DNA from: JACCZX01 sp963829995
Lineage (GTDB): Bacteria > Pseudomonadota > Gammaproteobacteria > Burkholderiales > Burkholderiaceae_F
Assembly (NCBI GenBank): GCA_963829995.1
Contig: CAWHKW010000004.1
Span: 1 to 64,000, forward strand
DNA: 64,000 nt
Reading direction: 5' to 3'
Part shown: positions 17,597 through 27,390 of the stretch, one piece after another
How the letters are laid out: every line of letters begins with the position of its first letter
Numbering within the stretch: position 1 is the first letter of the stretch
Translations under genes and position numbers: made by a program
Notes under the pieces: generated by a model
What the model saw: only the letters and a program-made list of their open reading frames with translations
Database searches by the model: none
Told to the model about the DNA's origin: nothing

Positions 17597-18325
17597 CTAG
17601 TTTCGCGCAACGGTTCGGTCTGACTCCATCAGCAGCGTCTGGATGTCGTTCAGCATCACTTCAGGATGCACGAACGCGAGCGAGTAGATCTCACGCACGA
17701 TCCCGGTGGAATCGATTAGGAACATCTTCAGCATGTGATTGATCGCCCGTGTTGGGCGGCCCGTCGCGTCGGTCTCGATCTTTACGTCCTGGCCAAAGCC
17801 GTCGAGCAGCGGCGCGAGCTCCGCCATCGACCGCGCAGTAAACACCTGCCACTCGAATCCCGCCGCGTTTGCCAGGCCTTTCGCATAGCTTCGCAGCGCA
17901 TCAGGCGTGTCGTGCGTTGGATCGAAACTGACGCTGACAAAACGCACGCGCGAGCGCGCAGACGCGTCCGCAGCAATGCGATCGCGTAGGTCCTTCATCG
18001 TCTGGTACGCAAATGGGCAGCCAAAAGGGTCGGTGCAATACGTGTAGAAAAACGTGAGCAGCGTGACCTTCCCGCGTGTGTAGGCAGAAAGGCGCCGCAC
18101 GCCTGCCGATGCGTTCAGCAGTAGCGCGTCGGGGCAATGCTGGATGCGCTGCAGCTGGTAGGTACCGGCCGGCGTCGGTAGGAAATCCATCCGCGGTGCG
18201 AGTGCCGGCCCCGGGTCGGGCGCCGATTGGACCGGCCCAGCGATCAGCGAGATCGCAGCCAGCAGCACGCTGGCGCAGCGCGCGCCAAGCGTGCTTTTCG
18301 ACGGCAACCCGTCCGACTTCAACAC
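17597..18325 (-). CDS. SCO1/SenC-family copper chaperone-like protein linked to methanethiol oxidase
   Basis: 242 residues with an N-terminal signal/anchor (CASVLLAAISLIAG) and a thioredoxin fold. SCO proteins load copper onto periplasmic enzymes through two cysteines and one histidine. Here the cysteines are C97 and C103 in YCTDPFGCPFA, spaced C-x5-C rather than the usual C-x3-C. A His is kept in INHMLKMFLID. The start is GTG, one base after the stop of the methanethiol oxidase gene, so the two are cotranscribed. In published mtoX loci an SCO1/senC gene accompanies mtoX, so a role in copper loading of MtoX is a good inference. Confidence 0.85.
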   Translation of the reverse strand: MLKSDGLPSKSTLGARCASVLLAAISLIAGPVQSAPDPGPALAPRMDFLPTPAGTYQLQRIQHCPDALLLNASAGVRRLSAYTRGKVTLLTFFYTYCTDPFGCPFAYQTMKDLRDRIAADASARSRVRFVSVSFDPTHDTPDALRSYAKGLANAAGFEWQVFTARSMAELAPLLDGFGQDVKIETDATGRPTRAINHMLKMFLIDSTGIVREIYSLAFVHPEVMLNDIQTLLMESDRTVARN

Positions 18326-18326
18326 A

Positions 18327-19628
18327 TCAACGCGCAGCGGTCTTGGCGCTGAACTTCATGTGGTGTGCGCGCCCCAGCTGCTCCTTCGTGAAATCCACTT
18401 CGAACGCCGGTTTCAACTCCTTGCCGTCCCAGTGAAATGCCCGCACGAATTGTTCGTTGTCGGCACCGCCTTTATCCCACTTCTCAAGCAGGCTCGACGT
18501 GATGTAAACGCGCTTGCCGTCCCACGACTGGCTGATCATGTTGACCTGGCGCCCGGTCTGCTTCGAATAGGTTTCCTTGGGCGCCTCCGGGTTGGTCAGG
18601 TCGAAATAACGCGTCATGCCGTCCATGAAGGTGTTGACCCACAACCCTTTGCCGTCGGCGGTGATCGAAATGTCGACGGGCAGCGGGATCTTGCTCGGGT
18701 CGCCGATCGTGCCGACCTCCTTCGCCTGCCATTTGTCACCGTCCTGCTTGACGAGCCACAGCTTGGAGGTCAGCGCAGCCGCGGTAATCGCCCAGTTATC
18801 GCCCGGATTCAGCGACCAGCGGATCTCGAGTGGTGCGCCCGGCACGCTGAAAACTTGCCGCGGCTGCATTGCCTTCAGATCCCACAACACCATCGTGTTG
18901 CCGAACTTTTTCATCGCCGCTTCGTCTTTGATCAGTCCGCCTATGTCCCGCATGTAATTGTCGCGGCCAGTGAAACTCGAGGTCAGCATCACGTTCTTGC
19001 TCGGGTTCACCGCGATGTCGTAGCCGTAGCCGTCGCCCTGCACATCACCGATCTTGCCGGTCGGTAGACCGTACTTGGTGACGTAGCCTCCCTTGTTGTT
19101 GTAAACGGCGATTCCGGTGACGCCGCCGTTATCTTTGGTGTTCGACAGTGTGCCAATCAACATGCGACCGGGCATCGCGTAAAACGTGTGTGGCCCGACA
19201 TAGCCGGTTTTGGCGGGCAAGTCGGCGATCGTCTTGATCAGCTTGGGCTTAGCCGGATTGGTTCCGACGTCGAACACATAGATCTTGCTGTCGTTCAGCC
19301 CGCCCGCCCAAAGATAGCGACGGTCATCGGTGAAGCCCATGTGATGCGCTTCGCCGCGGCCGCCGACGGACATCTTGTGCACCACCTTGCCGTAGGTTTT
19401 CGACTTTGGATTGGCATCGATCGTCACCAGCTTGTCGAAGCCGTCACCGAGACCTTCGACGCCGAGCGTCCAGACGTGCACAAAGTCTTCCTGCCCCTTG
19501 ATCAGGCCCGACATGTAGGGTGAGTTGCAGGTTTCATCAGCCCGTGCGACGCCGGAGAACACCGTCGCGGCTACCAGCACAACGGCAATACGCTGCGCTT
19601 TACGAAAAGCTAGGAATGCTTTTTTCAT
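18327..19628 (-). CDS. mtoX: Methanethiol oxidase, periplasmic (SBP56/selenium-binding-protein family)
   Basis: 433 residues. A Sec signal peptide ends at GVARA near residue 30, and the mature protein is a beta-propeller of the SBP56 family. Paired histidines in EAHHMGF and at the C-terminus in RAHHMKF are candidate metal ligands. MtoX oxidises methanethiol with oxygen to formaldehyde, hydrogen sulfide and hydrogen peroxide. The ATG at 19628 has a ribosome site (GGGAG) and heads the signal peptide. The frame is open to 19754, but that part is not family-like. The SCO gene follows directly, as in known mtoX clusters. Confidence 0.88.
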   Translation of the reverse strand: MKKAFLAFRKAQRIAVVLVAATVFSGVARADETCNSPYMSGLIKGQEDFVHVWTLGVEGLGDGFDKLVTIDANPKSKTYGKVVHKMSVGGRGEAHHMGFTDDRRYLWAGGLNDSKIYVFDVGTNPAKPKLIKTIADLPAKTGYVGPHTFYAMPGRMLIGTLSNTKDNGGVTGIAVYNNKGGYVTKYGLPTGKIGDVQGDGYGYDIAVNPSKNVMLTSSFTGRDNYMRDIGGLIKDEAAMKKFGNTMVLWDLKAMQPRQVFSVPGAPLEIRWSLNPGDNWAITAAALTSKLWLVKQDGDKWQAKEVGTIGDPSKIPLPVDISITADGKGLWVNTFMDGMTRYFDLTNPEAPKETYSKQTGRQVNMISQSWDGKRVYITSSLLEKWDKGGADNEQFVRAFHWDGKELKPAFEVDFTKEQLGRAHHMKFSAKTAAR

Positions 19629-21247
19629 AGGGTCTCCCTGACGCTCGCGGGTGCGTAACACGGATGTGTGTCCGCCAACTCCGAACGGATTCGCCAACAG
19701 CCTGCGAATCTTAGGCCGTTCGCCGCCCGGGTCGTCAGTAATTCCTGGACGCATAGCCTAGACTTCGGGCAGTTCGTACCCATCTGGACCGCTCGCCCCG
19801 CGGTCTTTCCCTGCACAAAACGATGTCTGCTACGTCTGACAAGACGGGCAAAGCGATTCGCATTCGCGGCGCCCGCCAAAACAATCTGCGCAATCTCGAT
19901 CTGGACATTCCGACGGGCGAGCTGGTGGTCGTCACCGGCGTTTCGGGCTCCGGCAAGAGCTCGCTCGTGTTCGATACCCTCTACGCCGAAGGTCAGCGGC
20001 GCTACGTCGAAACATTTTCGCCGTACGCGCGGCAGTTTCTCGACCGGATGGACCGCCCTGCGGTCGATCGCATCGACGGCGTGCCGCCGGCGATCGCAAT
20101 CGATCAGACCAATCCGGTGCGGACGTCGCGCAGCACGGTGGGCACGATGACCGAGCTGAACGATCATCTGAAGTTGCTGTTCGCGCGCGGCGCGCGGCTT
20201 TACTGCCGAGGCTGCGCGCGCCCGGTCAGGCGCGACAGCGCAGACAGCATCTACGACGAGCTTGTGCAGGGCGCGCGCGCCGCCGGTGACCCGCAGTTGA
20301 CCGTCACCTTTCCGGTCACGGTTCCGAAAAATTTCGGCGAAGAAGAAGTGCGCGCCCACCTGGAAGCGCAGGGCTACACACGCATCCATCGCGAGCGGAC
20401 CGCCGGCAACAGCAAAGTGCTCGACGTTGTTGCCGATCGTTTTCGCATGTCGAACACCGAGCGTTCGCGCGTCATCGAAGCGCTGGAGCGAGCGCTGCGG
20501 CTTGGCGCTGGCCGCGTCGATATCCATCCATCGGGGATGGAACCCGCCTCGGCTGTCTGGCGCTTTAGCAACGACCTGCACTGCGCCGAGTGCGACATTC
20601 GTTACGAGACGCCGCATCCGAGCACGTTCTCGTTCAACTCGCCGCTGGGCGCATGCGAAACGTGTCGCGGCTTCGGACGTGTGATCGGCGTCGACTACGG
20701 AATGGTGATTCCGGACGAGCGCAAAACGCTGCGCGGCGGTGCGATCAGACCGTTCCAGTCGAAGTCGTTCATTGAAAGCCAGCGCGATCTCGAGACGTCC
20801 GCCGCGAAGGATGGAATTCCGCTCGACGTGCCGTATCGCGACCTGACACCCGAGCAAAAGCATTGGGTCATCGACGGCGGCGCCGGCTGGAAAAACTGGA
20901 AGAAATCATGGCCCGGTGTGTGGTACGGCGGCAAGCGCTTCTTCGCCTGGCTCGAGAGCAAGGCGTACAAGATGCACATTCGGGTGCTTCTGTCGCGCTA
21001 TCGCTCGTACACGCCGTGTCCGGCGTGCACCGGAGCGCGGCTGAAGCCGGACGCGCTGCTGTGGCGAGTCGGCGGTATTGAAGAGGCGAACGCGGCGCTC
21101 GCGAGCGACGGCAAGTACGCCCGCTACAAGCCGGTCAATGTGCAGTGGAGCGACGCTCAGCTTTCCGCGCTGCCAGGCCTGTCCGTTCACGACCTGATGT
21201 TGCTTCCGATCGAACGAGTCAAGACGTTCTTCGATCGTGTGCACAGT

Positions 21248-21345
21248 ATGGTTGCGCCCCCGGCCGCTACGCGTCCGCCCCCCGAGGGGGCACGCGATGA
21301 GCTTGGGGCGGCCCGGCGCTCATCGCTAGCGACCCCGCTCGATCA
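21248..21345 (+). repeat. GC-rich palindromic repeat inserted in frame inside uvrA
   Basis: CCCCC (21279-21283) and GGGGG (21286-21290) form the core of a near-palindrome flanked by GCGT (21271-21274) and ACGC (21292-21295), followed by a stretch rich in CTTGGGGCGGCCCGG. This resembles dispersed intergenic GC-rich repeats seen in Comamonadaceae-like genomes. Here it is translated as a Pro/Arg/Ala-rich loop (about residues 475-507 of the protein), where normal UvrA has only a short loop before the DELRARLKFL helix. Membership of a genome-wide repeat family needs other copies to confirm. Confidence 0.5.
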
Positions 21346-22884
21346 AGCGAGCGAAATGCTGCTCGACGAGCTGCGCGCACGCCTGAAATTCCTGGTCGAC
21401 GTTGGGGTCGGCTATCTGACGCTCGACCGCCAAAGCCGCACGCTGTCCGGCGGCGAAGTACAGCGGATCAACCTGACGACCGCGCTGGGTACATCGCTGG
21501 TCAATACGCTGTTCGTCCTCGACGAGCCCTCGATCGGCCTGCACCCGCGCGACATGCATCGCGTGATCGAAGTGATGCACCGGTTGCGCAGCGCCGGCAA
21601 CTCGCTGGTGGTCGTCGAACACGATCCGCAGGTAATGCTGGCGGCCGATCGAATCCTCGACATGGGGCCTGGCCCGGGCGAGCGTGGCGGCGACATCGTG
21701 TTCAACGGCACGCCCGACGTTCTGCGCCATTCGTCGACGCTGACCGGCCGTTATCTCGGCGGACGATTGCACGTCGATGCAGCGCGCCCGTTGGCGATCG
21801 CTGCCGGCGCGCCGAAGTTGATTCTGCAAGGCGCCCGCGAGCACAACCTGAAGGCGATCGAAGTCGAAATTCCGCTGAAGCGGCTGGTGTGCGTGACCGG
21901 CGTGTCGGGCAGCGGCAAATCGACATTGATGCAGGATGTGCTGTATCCGGCGCTGGCGAAAGTGAAGGGGAAATCCACTGAAACGCCGGGCAGTTTCGAC
22001 CGATCTACTCGGCGAAGACTGGCTCGACGACGTCGCTTTCGTCGATCAATCGCCGATCGGCAGAACGACACGCTCAAATCCTGCGAGCTATGTCGGTGCA
22101 TTTGATTGCATCCGCGCGATCTTTGCCAAGGCGCGGCTGGCAAAAGAGCGGCACTACACGGCGGGAACGTTTTCGTTCAACTCGGGCGACGGACGCTGCC
22201 CGACGTGCGGCGGCAATGGCTTCGAACACGTTGAAATGCAATTCTTATCCGACGTGTACTTGCGCTGCCCCGATTGCGACGGTAAGCGCTTTCGTCCCGA
22301 AACGCTCGAAGTGCTGATCGAGCGACACGGCCGCGCAGTCAACATCGCCGACGTCCTTGCGATGACGGTCAATGAAGCGCTCGCGTTCTTCAATGCCGAT
22401 GCGGAGATCGCGCGCGTGCTGGCGCCGCTGGCCGACGTCGGCCTCGAATACGTCAAGCTGGGTCAGCCGGTGCCGACGTTGTCGGGCGGCGAAGCGCAGC
22501 GGTTAAAACTTGCCGGCTTTCTTGCAGAGGCGACAAAGGGCAAGCCTCCGACCCGCGGAACCCTGTTCCTGTTCGACGAGCCGACGACCGGTCTGCACTT
22601 CGACGACGTCGCCAAGCTGATGCGCGCGCTTCGCAAACTGCTCGCCGCGGGCCATTCTGTCGTGGTGATTGAGCACAACCTCGACGTAATCTCAGCCGCC
22701 GATTGGTTGATCGACCTCGGACCCGAAGGGGGCGACGGCGGTGGCGAAGTCGTCGCGATTGGCACACCAGATGACGTGATCGCGAATACGCGCTCGCACA
22801 CCGGCCGTGAGCTGCACGCGTATCGCATGGCGCTGGCCGATAAAGCACCGCGCGTAAAAGAACCAACAGAAAAGTATCAGTCGG

Positions 22885-22938
22885 GGTCTGACGCCAGACG
22901 CAAGAGCGGCCAAACCTCCACGAAGCCGGCGTCAGACC
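22885..22938 (+). repeat. Inverted-repeat element in the linker between the two UvrA copies
   Basis: GGTCTGACGCC at 22885-22895 and its exact complement GGCGTCAGACC at 22928-22938 bracket 32 bases. The 11-bp arms can form a hairpin in DNA or mRNA. The element is in frame and encodes part of the polar linker joining the two UvrA halves. It looks like a small mobile or REP-like unit that landed in a tolerant linker. Confidence 0.5.
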
Positions 22939-25702
22939 TTGGTCGAACCTCCATTCACATCCTTAATGCGCGCGAACACAATCTGAAGTCGATCGACGTC
23001 ACGATTCCGCGCGATACGTTCACCGTAATCACCGGCGTTTCCGGCTCGGGCAAATCGACGCTGGCATTCGACATCCTGTTCAACGAAGGCCAGCGCCGCT
23101 ACCTCGAATCGCTGAATGCGTACGCGCGCTCGATCGTGCAGCCGGCGGGCCGGCCCGACGTCGACGCGATCTACGGCATTCCGCCGACGGTCGCGATCGA
23201 GCAACGCACTTCGCGCGGCGGCCGGAAGTCGACGGTCGCGACGCTGACCGAGATCTATCACTTCCTGCGCTTGCTCTACGTAAAGCTCGGCGTTCAGCAC
23301 TGCCCGAACTGCCAAGTGCCGGTCACGCCGCAATCGTTCGACACGATCGTCGCGCAGGTGATGCGCGAGCTAAAGGGCCTACACATCGGGGTACTAGCGC
23401 CGTTGGTGGTCAACCGCAAAGGGGTGTACACGGATCTCGCCAAATGGGCGGCAGCGCGCGGGCACTCGCACCTTCGAGTCGACGGCCACTTTCTGCCGAC
23501 TGCGAAGTTTCCGCGTATCGAGCGCTTCAAGGAGCACACGATCGAGCTTCCCGTCGCCGACTTCGTCGTGCAGCCAGAAACCGAAGACCGGTTGCGCGGC
23601 GCGATCGCGACCGCGCTCGAACACGGCCACGGCGTGGCGACGATCGCGTGGCCGCTCGGCAAACTGAGAGATGCGATCGATGGAGGCGCATGGACCGCGG
23701 CGCTCCAGCAAAAAAGCTTTTCGACCAAGCGCGCGTGCCCTTCGTGCGGCGCGTCGTTTCCCGAAGCTGATCCGCGCCTGTTCTCGTACAACTCCAAGCA
23801 CGGCTGGTGTACCGGATGCTTCGGCACGGGCCTGAAGCTGACGGGTTTCGACGCTGAGCAGAGCGGCGAAGAGGTCTGGTGGAACGCGTGGTACGAGGGC
23901 GAGACCGCGCCGTGCGAGAGTTGCAACGGCAAGCGACTGAATCCGACGGCGCTCGCGGTCACGTTTGCCGGCAAGTCGATCGCCGAGCTAGCCGAGCTGC
24001 CGGTCGCGGACGCCGGCGGACTGTTCAGCCGCTTGACGTTGAGCGGCCGCGAAGCGGAGATCGGGCGCGATGCGTTGGCCGAAATCCGCTCGCGCTTGTC
24101 GTTCCTCGAAGAAGTCGGACTCGGATACCTGGCGCTCGACCGCGCGGCGCCGACACTGTCGGGTGGCGAAGCGCAACGCATTCGCCTGGCTGCGCAACTG
24201 GGCTCCAACCTGCAGGGCGTCGCCTATATCTTGGACGAGCCGACGATCGGCTTGCATCCGCGCGATAACCGCATCCTGCTGAATGCCCTTGAAAAGCTGG
24301 AAGCGAAGGGCAATACGTTGGTGGTCGTGGAGCACGATGAAGATACGATCCGCCGCGCAAAGCATTTGATCGACATCGGTCCCGCCGCCGGCGTGCGCGG
24401 CGGAAGAGTCGTGGCACAGGGCACGGTCGACGATCTGATTGCCGCACCGGAATCGATGACGGGCAAGTGCCTTCAGTCGCCGCTGGCACATCCGGTGCAT
24501 CCGCGCCGCAAGGTTGATGCATCGACGGCCAAGCTCACAGCGCACGGCGCGCGCTTACACAATCTGCGCGCGGTCGACGCCGCATTCCCGCTCGAGCGCC
24601 TAACCGTGGTCACGGGCGTGTCAGGCAGCGGCAAGTCGACACTGGCGCGCGATGTATTGCTCGCCAACCTGCAGACTGTCGTTGGGAAGCGAGTGCCGAA
24701 GGAAGAATGGACCGGCTGCAGCGCGATCGACGGCTGGCGCGAACTCGATCGCGTGCTCGAGGTCGACCAGACACCGATCGGCAAGACGCCGCGTTCGTGC
24801 CCCGCAACTTACGTCGGCTTCTGGGACGCGATCCGGCGGCTGTATGCGGAGACTCTGGAGGCGCGCACCCGCGGGTACACCGCGAGTCGCTTCTCTTTCA
24901 ACACAAAAGGCGGGCGGTGCGATGCGTGCGACGGCCAAGGCGTGCGCACGATCGAGATGAGCTTTCTGCCCGACGTCAAAGTGTTATGCGACGTATGCGG
25001 GGGTGCCCGGTTCAACGAAGAAACGCTGGCGATCAAGTGGCGCGACAAGTCGATCGGCGATGTGCTGCGCATGGAAATCGACGAAGCGGTCGAGTTTTTT
25101 GCCGTGCATCGGTCGATCTCTCACTGCCTGCGGCTGCTGCGCGACGTCGGCCTCGGCTATCTGACGCTCGGGCAGCCGTCACCAACGCTGTCCGGCGGCG
25201 AAGCGCAGCGCATCAAGCTCGTCGCCGAGCTGGCAAAGGTGCGCGACGACGTCACACGCCGCGGCCAGCGCGCACCGAAAACTTTGTACGTACTGGACGA
25301 GCCCACCGTCGGCCTGCACATGGCCGACGTGGAAAAGTTGATTCTTGTTCTGCACCGTCTGGTCGACGGCGGCAACACGGTGATCGTCATCGAACACAAT
25401 CTCGACGTCATCGCCGAAGCCGACTGGATTCTCGACCTCGGGCCCGAAGGCGGTGCGGGAGGCGGACGCATCGTCGCGCAATGCACGCCGCACGATCTCG
25501 CGCATGTCCCGACGCCGACCGGACAGGCATTGCTCGAATTCAACCAACGCCTTGCGCGGCCTGCTGTCAGGCGACCGACTTTGCAGGCCGCCGCCGCATG
25601 CATTAGCACAGCCTGATTGTCAGAAGCCGAGCCGGCATTGAAGCATGCGGCCGGTCCCGCGCGCTAACGTCACGTTTCTCAGCAATGCAGGCGCAGCACA
25701 AG

Positions 25703-26557
25703 TCAGCGCAGCGTCAACACAATGGGCTGATGATCCGACGCCTTCGTTTGCTGATCGACGTGCAACGACTCAACACGCTGCATCACATCAGGACTGACGA
25801 AAAAGAAGTCGCAGTGCAGCTCGCCGTGGTTGGGCATGCGGTCGTAGAGGCAAAACGTCGCGGGATACGGTTCGCCCGGATGCAGGCGGTCCCATGGATT
25901 GGCGAGCGCGGGTGTGCCATCGGACAAGGGCGCCACCATGCGTGCATGTAACTCGCTGTCGTATTCGAGGTTGAAGTCGCCGCAGATGACGGTGGCGCGC
26001 GGCCGCAGCAATGTCTGGAAGGGCCCACCGTCGTTCATCGTAATCTCGGCCGCCCGCGCGTGTGCGTCACCATCGGCATAGATTTGGCGCAGCGCCTCAA
26101 CCTGCGCCGAGCGTTGCGCGAGTGAATACCACTCGAGATGATGGGTGATCACGCGGATGTCACCGAACGGTGCGGCGACGATCGCCTCGAGCGCGATGCG
26201 CGGCATGCCGGGCGTGCCCGGATCCGCTGGATACGGCAAGGACCACCGGTAGACCTGCCGCACGGGAAGCCGCGACAAAATCATGTTGCCGAAGCGGCGT
26301 CGCTTGCCGCCTTCGGCTGGGTGATCGACTGCGATCGCGGGGAACGCCGCGTAATCGGGCAGTAGCGCCGCAATTTCCGCAAACTGGTCGCGCTCGTCGT
26401 TGCCGGCGAGCCGGGGCGCAGGGAAGTTGTCCGCGACCTCCTGCAAGCACAGCACGTCAAAGTCAGCGATGCGCTTCGCTTCGGAGACGATGCGCGCCGG
26501 ATCCACCTTTCCGTCGATGCCGCGGCACCATTGCACGTTCCAGCTCATGATCTTCAT
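25703..26557 (-). CDS. Endonuclease/exonuclease/phosphatase (EEP) family hydrolase
   Basis: 284 residues, cytoplasmic, no signal peptide. EEP superfamily motifs: SWNVQWCRG at the start (Asn), LCLQEVADN with the metal-binding Glu, CGDFNLEYDSE with Asp and Asn, and the C-terminal SDHQPIVLTL with the catalytic Asp-His pair. Members cleave phosphodiester bonds in DNA or in small phosphodiesters. The start overlaps the stop of the last Ugp-type permease gene by 4 bases, so it is translated with that importer. In E. coli the corresponding operon position is held by the phosphodiesterase UgpQ, which suggests a role in cleaving the imported compound (inference). Confidence 0.88.
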   Translation of the reverse strand: MKIMSWNVQWCRGIDGKVDPARIVSEAKRIADFDVLCLQEVADNFPAPRLAGNDERDQFAEIAALLPDYAAFPAIAVDHPAEGGKRRRFGNMILSRLPVRQVYRWSLPYPADPGTPGMPRIALEAIVAAPFGDIRVITHHLEWYSLAQRSAQVEALRQIYADGDAHARAAEITMNDGGPFQTLLRPRATVICGDFNLEYDSELHARMVAPLSDGTPALANPWDRLHPGEPYPATFCLYDRMPNHGELHCDFFFVSPDVMQRVESLHVDQQTKASDHQPIVLTLR

Positions 26558-27390
26558 TTGATTCCCGCGCGCATGAACGACTGCACGAACTGCCGCTGGA
26601 ATAGCAGGAACGCGATCAGCAGCGGACCTGCGGAAAGCAGCGTCGCGGCGTTGATGATCGACCAGTCGATACCCTGATCAGTGGCCGAAAATACCTGCAA
26701 GCCGACCGTCACCGGCCTCGACTCGACCGAGTTGGTGATGATCAGCGGCCACAGAAAGTTGTTCCAGTGATACGACACCGATACCAGCGCGAACGCGAGG
26801 TAGGTGGGGCGCGCCAGCGGCACGTACACCTTCCATAGCGTTGCGAGCGGCGAACAACCTTCGACGCGCGCAGCCTCGTCCAGCTCCTTTGGCACGGTCT
26901 TGAACGTCTGGCGCAGCAGGAATATTCCGAAGGCGCTCGCGAAATACGGCAGCCCGATCGCGAGGATCGTGTCCTTGATTCCAAGCGCGGTCATCGTGCG
27001 GTAGTTCTCGACGAGCAGCACGTCGGGCATCACCATCAGCTGCACCAGCACCAGCGCGAACAGGACATCACGCCCCGGAAATTCGAAGCGCGCGAAAGCA
27101 TAGGCAGCAAAAGTGACCAGCACCAGTTGCGCGGCCAGGATCATCGTCACCAGGGTCACGGTGTTGACGAAGTAGCGGGCAAACGGCGCCGCCTGCCACG
27201 CTTTCTCGAAGTTCTCGAGTGTCAGTGGCGCGCCCAGTACGAACCGGGTCGAGAACTCGGCCGGATGAAACGCGGTCCAGAACGCGAACACAAGCGGCAT
27301 CACCCAAAGGATGCCGAGCGTCCACGCGGCCAGCGTCTCGAGCGCCAGCGCGCTTCCCCGGCGCTGGTAGATTGCAGTGGCAGCGCTCAC
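26554..27390 (-). CDS. Ugp-type ABC transporter permease (UgpE-like)
   Basis: 278 residues with six predicted membrane helices, binding-protein-dependent transport family MalG/UgpE. The EAA loop EAARVEGCSPLATLWKVYVPL at about 195-215 contacts the ATPase. It overlaps the UgpA-like gene by 4 bases at its start (27387-27390) and the EEP gene by 4 bases at its end. It partners the UgpA-like permease in the inner membrane. The substrate is likely sn-glycerol-3-phosphate, a glycerophosphodiester or a sugar; sequence alone cannot decide. Confidence 0.9.
   Translation of the reverse strand: MSAATAIYQRRGSALALETLAAWTLGILWVMPLVFAFWTAFHPAEFSTRFVLGAPLTLENFEKAWQAAPFARYFVNTVTLVTMILAAQLVLVTFAAYAFARFEFPGRDVLFALVLVQLMVMPDVLLVENYRTMTALGIKDTILAIGLPYFASAFGIFLLRQTFKTVPKELDEAARVEGCSPLATLWKVYVPLARPTYLAFALVSVSYHWNNFLWPLIITNSVESRPVTVGLQVFSATDQGIDWSIINAATLLSAGPLLIAFLLFQRQFVQSFMRAGIK

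Larger units (their letters stand above)
19823..25616 (+). pseudogene. uvrA: Double-length UvrA paralogue (two UvrA copies in tandem), interrupted by a +1 frame break
   Basis: An excinuclease-type ABC ATPase for DNA damage recognition. The first frame runs 19823-22105 and the second from 22002 to 25616; together they give about 1,930 codons, twice the usual 940-residue UvrA. Four Walker A motifs (GVSGSGKS) mark four ABC modules, with LSGGE(V/A)QR signatures and UvrA zinc-finger pairs such as CPTCGGNG...CPDC and CDACDGQG...CDVC. The two copies join near 22860-22960. Homology passes from frame one (ETPGSFD) to frame two (LLGEDWLDDV) across 22001-22007, where one base too many is present. The ATG at 22236 is internal, not a true start. 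Two repeat insertions lie in coding sequence (21250-21345, 22885-22938). Double-length UvrA proteins are known in Burkholderiales. This copy is either decayed or carries an assembly error. Confidence 0.85.

Noticed and set aside
19629..19754. N-terminal extension of the methanethiol oxidase
   Set aside because: The ATG at 19628 has a ribosome site and begins the signal peptide; the extension has neither homology nor a ribosome site.
22236..25616. The second UvrA frame as an independent gene starting at 22236
   Set aside because: Conserved UvrA sequence continues upstream in the same frame to 22002, so the ATG is internal to one broken gene.
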